Positions 20,609 through 22,499 of a stretch of 22,499 nt of DNA are shown here, in pieces. Position 1 is the first letter of the stretch. Each line of letters starts with the position of its first letter. The translations under genes and the position numbers were made by a program. Location: positions 1 to 22,499 of the IMG/VR virus record IMGVR_UViG_3300028388_002932; one strand, 5' to 3'. The notes below the pieces were generated by a model. It made no database searches and had not been told where the DNA came from. It saw only the letters and a program-made list of their open reading frames with translations. The stretch is from a virus.

Positions 20609-21294
20609 TGAATAAAACAATAGAATGGTTAATAAGACAAGTTAATGACCTATTAGATGGATGTTGTGGATGTAACAATTCTACAAGTAGTTTACCTATG
20701 TATGTAAAATGGGGAAGACAATCAGAAAGTGAAACAGCAGCAGGTATTGAAACAACAAGAGATTTTCAAATAACTTCTTCAGGACTTACTACTTTTAATG
20801 GTACTTGTGATTTATTAAAAATTACATTTCCTACTGAAGTATGGAATGAAATTCAAGATAAACAACCTACATTACTACTTGATAGATACAGAGGTAAAAG
20901 TATGGTAAAAGCTATATCACCTTCTTATAGAAAAGCTGGTTATAGACATGAACCTCAAATACAAGCTGAAGCTAATGGAAGAAATAGTGAAGTTCTTTTA
21001 ACAGAAAATGGTGATTTTGCAGATTTTCAAATGGAAAATTATTTCATTTTAGATAATCTTGATAGAGTAAGAGCTAAAGGATTTGCTAGAGAAAGAAGTC
21101 AAACTAGGAATAGTAGAGGTGGTGGTGTTGTTATTGATTCACCAGGTGCATTTATTAATTTTGGTTTAAGACTTAGATTAACAGATGGTACTGATGTAGT
21201 TGAAACAAATTATCTTGGATATTTTAAAGCAGTATTTCATTATGTAAGAAATAATCCAGCAACACCAGTAAATATAACATATAGACCTATATAA
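20608..21294 (+). CDS. Putative virion fibre protein, 228 aa
   Basis: N-terminus MNKTIEWLIRQVNDLLDGCCGCNN is a short amphipathic helix plus a Cys cluster (C19, C20, C22), like its neighbours. The rest is beta-rich with repeated Arg-containing loops (RERSQTRNSRGGGVVIDSPG) and ends FHYVRNNPATPVNITYRPI. No enzymatic motif. The coupled start and shared N-terminal module suggest that it is assembled at the same virion site as the adjacent gene products. Confidence 0.6.
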   Translation: MNKTIEWLIRQVNDLLDGCCGCNNSTSSLPMYVKWGRQSESETAAGIETTRDFQITSSGLTTFNGTCDLLKITFPTEVWNEIQDKQPTLLLDRYRGKSMVKAISPSYRKAGYRHEPQIQAEANGRNSEVLLTENGDFADFQMENYFILDNLDRVRAKGFARERSQTRNSRGGGVVIDSPGAFINFGLRLRLTDGTDVVETNYLGYFKAVFHYVRNNPATPVNITYRPI

Positions 21295-21310
21295 GGTATG
21301 AAGAAACTCT

Positions 21311-21385
21311 AGGATACAGCATAAAAGACCTGCAAAGGACTAAGCCTAAGTGACCTGAAAAGGATACAGCGTAAGTGACCTAGAA
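21311..21385 (+). repeat. Three 25-bp imperfect tandem repeats
   Basis: Units at 21311-21335, 21336-21360 and 21361-21385, each AGGA(T/C)..AGC...A(A/G)..GACCT..AA. Units 1 and 3 share AGGATACAGC; units 2 and 3 share TAAGTGACCT. They fill the 132-base gap between two fibre-like genes, and 25 is not a multiple of three, so they are non-coding. Two short ATG frames there end at once. Confidence 0.75.
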
Positions 21386-21426
21386 CAAGAAGTTTTTTAA
21401 AAATAATTAAAACAATACATAACAAT

Positions 21427-21774
21427 ATGAGAGGTAATAAAAATCCAGTAGATGTAATCAAAAGGATACTTCATAAAACAAATAGAATACTTAATGAATG
21501 TGACTTTTGTTCAGGTAGTAGTGGATTAACACTTAAATCATTTCAATATAATGATTTAGTTGACCCATGTGTTCCATTTGCTGCTGAAACATTTGAATCA
21601 ACATTATATCATAATGGAGCAAATGATTTACCAGTATTAGGTGATACTATATATCTTGATGCAGAAGGTACAGAAGTTGCTGCTCTTACTAATGGTGTTA
21701 TTGAAAATGGTTTAGAACCTTATGGATTTGATACAGACTCAGAAGGTGTATCAGTAGTATTTACATGTAGATAA
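21427..21774 (+). CDS. Small Cys-helix virion protein, 115 aa
   Basis: N-terminus MRGNKNPVDVIKRILHKTNR is a basic amphipathic helix ending NECDFC (C25, C28). After residue 35 comes a beta domain with TFESTLYHNGANDLPVLGDTIYLDAEGTEV and a C-terminal TCR. The YHNG...GDTIY...EGT pattern also occurs in the next gene (YHDGTG...VYTNEVGT), so the two are diverged paralogues. I have seen similar short repeats in fibre-type proteins of Bacteroidota phages. Probably a decoration or fibre subunit. Confidence 0.6.
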   Translation: MRGNKNPVDVIKRILHKTNRILNECDFCSGSSGLTLKSFQYNDLVDPCVPFAAETFESTLYHNGANDLPVLGDTIYLDAEGTEVAALTNGVIENGLEPYGFDTDSEGVSVVFTCR

Positions 21775-21785
21775 AAAAAATAATT

Positions 21786-22127
21786 ATGAGTAGAATATTA
21801 AATACTATAGAAAGAAAATTAGATGCTATACTTAAAAAATGTAAGTGTAATAACGTATCACCAATTCCAGCTCCTAGTGGATTTGTAGCTTTTTTAAGTA
21901 CTGCTTCTCCTGATATTGAAAGTGATGCATGTATTACTAGTCCTGCTGGTGGAACATATGATACAACTTATTATCATGATGGTACTGGTACAAATATTAA
22001 TGGAGCAAATGTATATACAAATGAAGTAGGAACATTACCTATGCCAGATGGACTTTATAGTTATGAAGGTGAATTTTGGTTTCTTGTAACTTCTGGTGTT
22101 GCATCAACTGAATTTATATGTAAATAA
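21786..22127 (+). CDS. Small Cys-helix virion protein, 113 aa (paralogue)
   Basis: Starts MSRILNTIERKLDAILKKCK with C19 and C21 after the helix, then a beta domain with TYDTTYYHDGTGTNINGANV, YTNEVGTLPMPDGLYSYEG and a terminal FICK. It parallels the gene just upstream in length, helix, cysteine pair and YH(N/D)G motif, and ends in Cys-Arg/Lys likewise. The 11-base gap and same order suggest tandem duplication followed by divergence of the exposed part. Confidence 0.6.
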   Translation: MSRILNTIERKLDAILKKCKCNNVSPIPAPSGFVAFLSTASPDIESDACITSPAGGTYDTTYYHDGTGTNINGANVYTNEVGTLPMPDGLYSYEGEFWFLVTSGVASTEFICK

Positions 22128-22140
22128 AAACTAAGAATTA

Positions 22141-22499
22141 TGCCAATATTTAATAATTTAAGAACAATGAATGACATAAGGAAATCAATTATTTCTTTAT
22201 GGAAAAGACTTAATTCATTACAATCTTCAGTTGAAAATCGTAGTGGCTCTGAAACAGTAGATGCTTTTAATGATGTTACTAACAATGATGCTGCAATATA
22301 TACACCTAACTATTATAATCTACCTATAGAGGGTGTTAACGGAGTTATAACAAATGATTACGTTTATGCAGGTGTAGGTAATGATTTTATTAAATGGAAT
22401 GAATTAGAAGGTAGTACAATAATTCAATCAATAACAGGCACAGTAACCTCTTGGAGATGTGTTTTTGAAGATTCAAAAGGTAATATTTTCTTTTCTCCA
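22141..22499 (+). CDS. N-terminus of a fibre-like protein (runs off right edge)
   Basis: ATG at 22141 opens 119 codons without a stop to the window end. The N-terminus MPIFNNLRTMNDIRKSIISL, then WKRLNSLQSSVENRS is a helix or coiled coil like the preceding genes but without the cysteines. Later segments (ITNDYVYAGVGNDFIKWNEL; SWRCVFEDSKGNIFFS) resemble the blades of a beta-propeller, so a propeller-type receptor-binding protein is possible. The rest is needed to decide. Confidence 0.6.

Noticed and set aside
21311-21385. CRISPR array
   Set aside because: The 25-bp units are directly adjacent with no spacers.
1-22499. Stop-codon reassignment, as reported for some crAss-like phages
   Set aside because: Long genes read through with the standard code, and TAG and TGA end several genes at places that fit the next start.

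Overview
The window is a double-stranded DNA phage genome segment, most likely from a crAss-like (Crassvirales) phage of a Bacteroidota host. Three things support this. The right half has the order amidase, large terminase, portal, acidic scaffold, HK97-type major capsid protein, connector-like protein, then a run of small virion genes, with protein signatures I associate with crAss-like phages. The DNA is AT-rich with almost no Shine-Dalgarno sequences. There is also a near-perfect Bacteroides-type promoter (TTTG, 19 bases, TAACTTTG) at 6605-6635. The assignment rests on recalled family features; no database search was made. Stop codons TAA, TAG and TGA all appear to be used normally.

Layout. 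Positions 1-5719 are read leftwards. They hold many very small genes: a cut-off gene and two coupled genes (1-764); an operon of ParB-like protein, 44-residue peptide, outer-membrane beta-barrel protein and two-helix membrane protein (866-2426); a second small operon (2561-3027); a ~570-base non-coding, structure-rich stretch flanked by terminator hairpins (3064-3660); a protein with an SSB-type acidic tail and its neighbour (3763-4273); then four short transcription units (4605-5719), two of which carry the same duplicated 89-residue gene. In this last region each gene has its own copy of a 19-base motif upstream and several have a terminator hairpin downstream.

The strands diverge at 5720-5891, a region with a G-tract and a 13-bp inverted repeat. 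From 5892 everything reads rightwards. First come a DUF5856-like gene with its own terminator and a promoter region (6291-6665), then a packed block of small genes (6666-8382: an exported peptide, a helix-turn-helix-like protein, an HU/IHF-like protein, a zinc-cysteine protein and a DUF1573-like protein). The amidase and DNA packaging genes follow (8387-11635), then head assembly (11650-18266), an abundant-looking virion protein closed by a strong terminator (18278-19542), and fibre-like genes running off the right edge (19562-22499). Packaging, portal, scaffold and capsid proteins would together build and fill the head; the amidase would open the host wall; the terminal genes probably decorate the virion.

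The most notable points are: an array of motifs whose core (AACCCTCACTAA) matches the phage T3 RNA polymerase promoter; an apparent CTT-TAA +1 frameshift at the start of the large terminase gene; the candidate structured RNA; a three-copy 25-bp tandem repeat between fibre genes; and a helix-plus-cysteine N-terminal module reused in consecutive virion genes.
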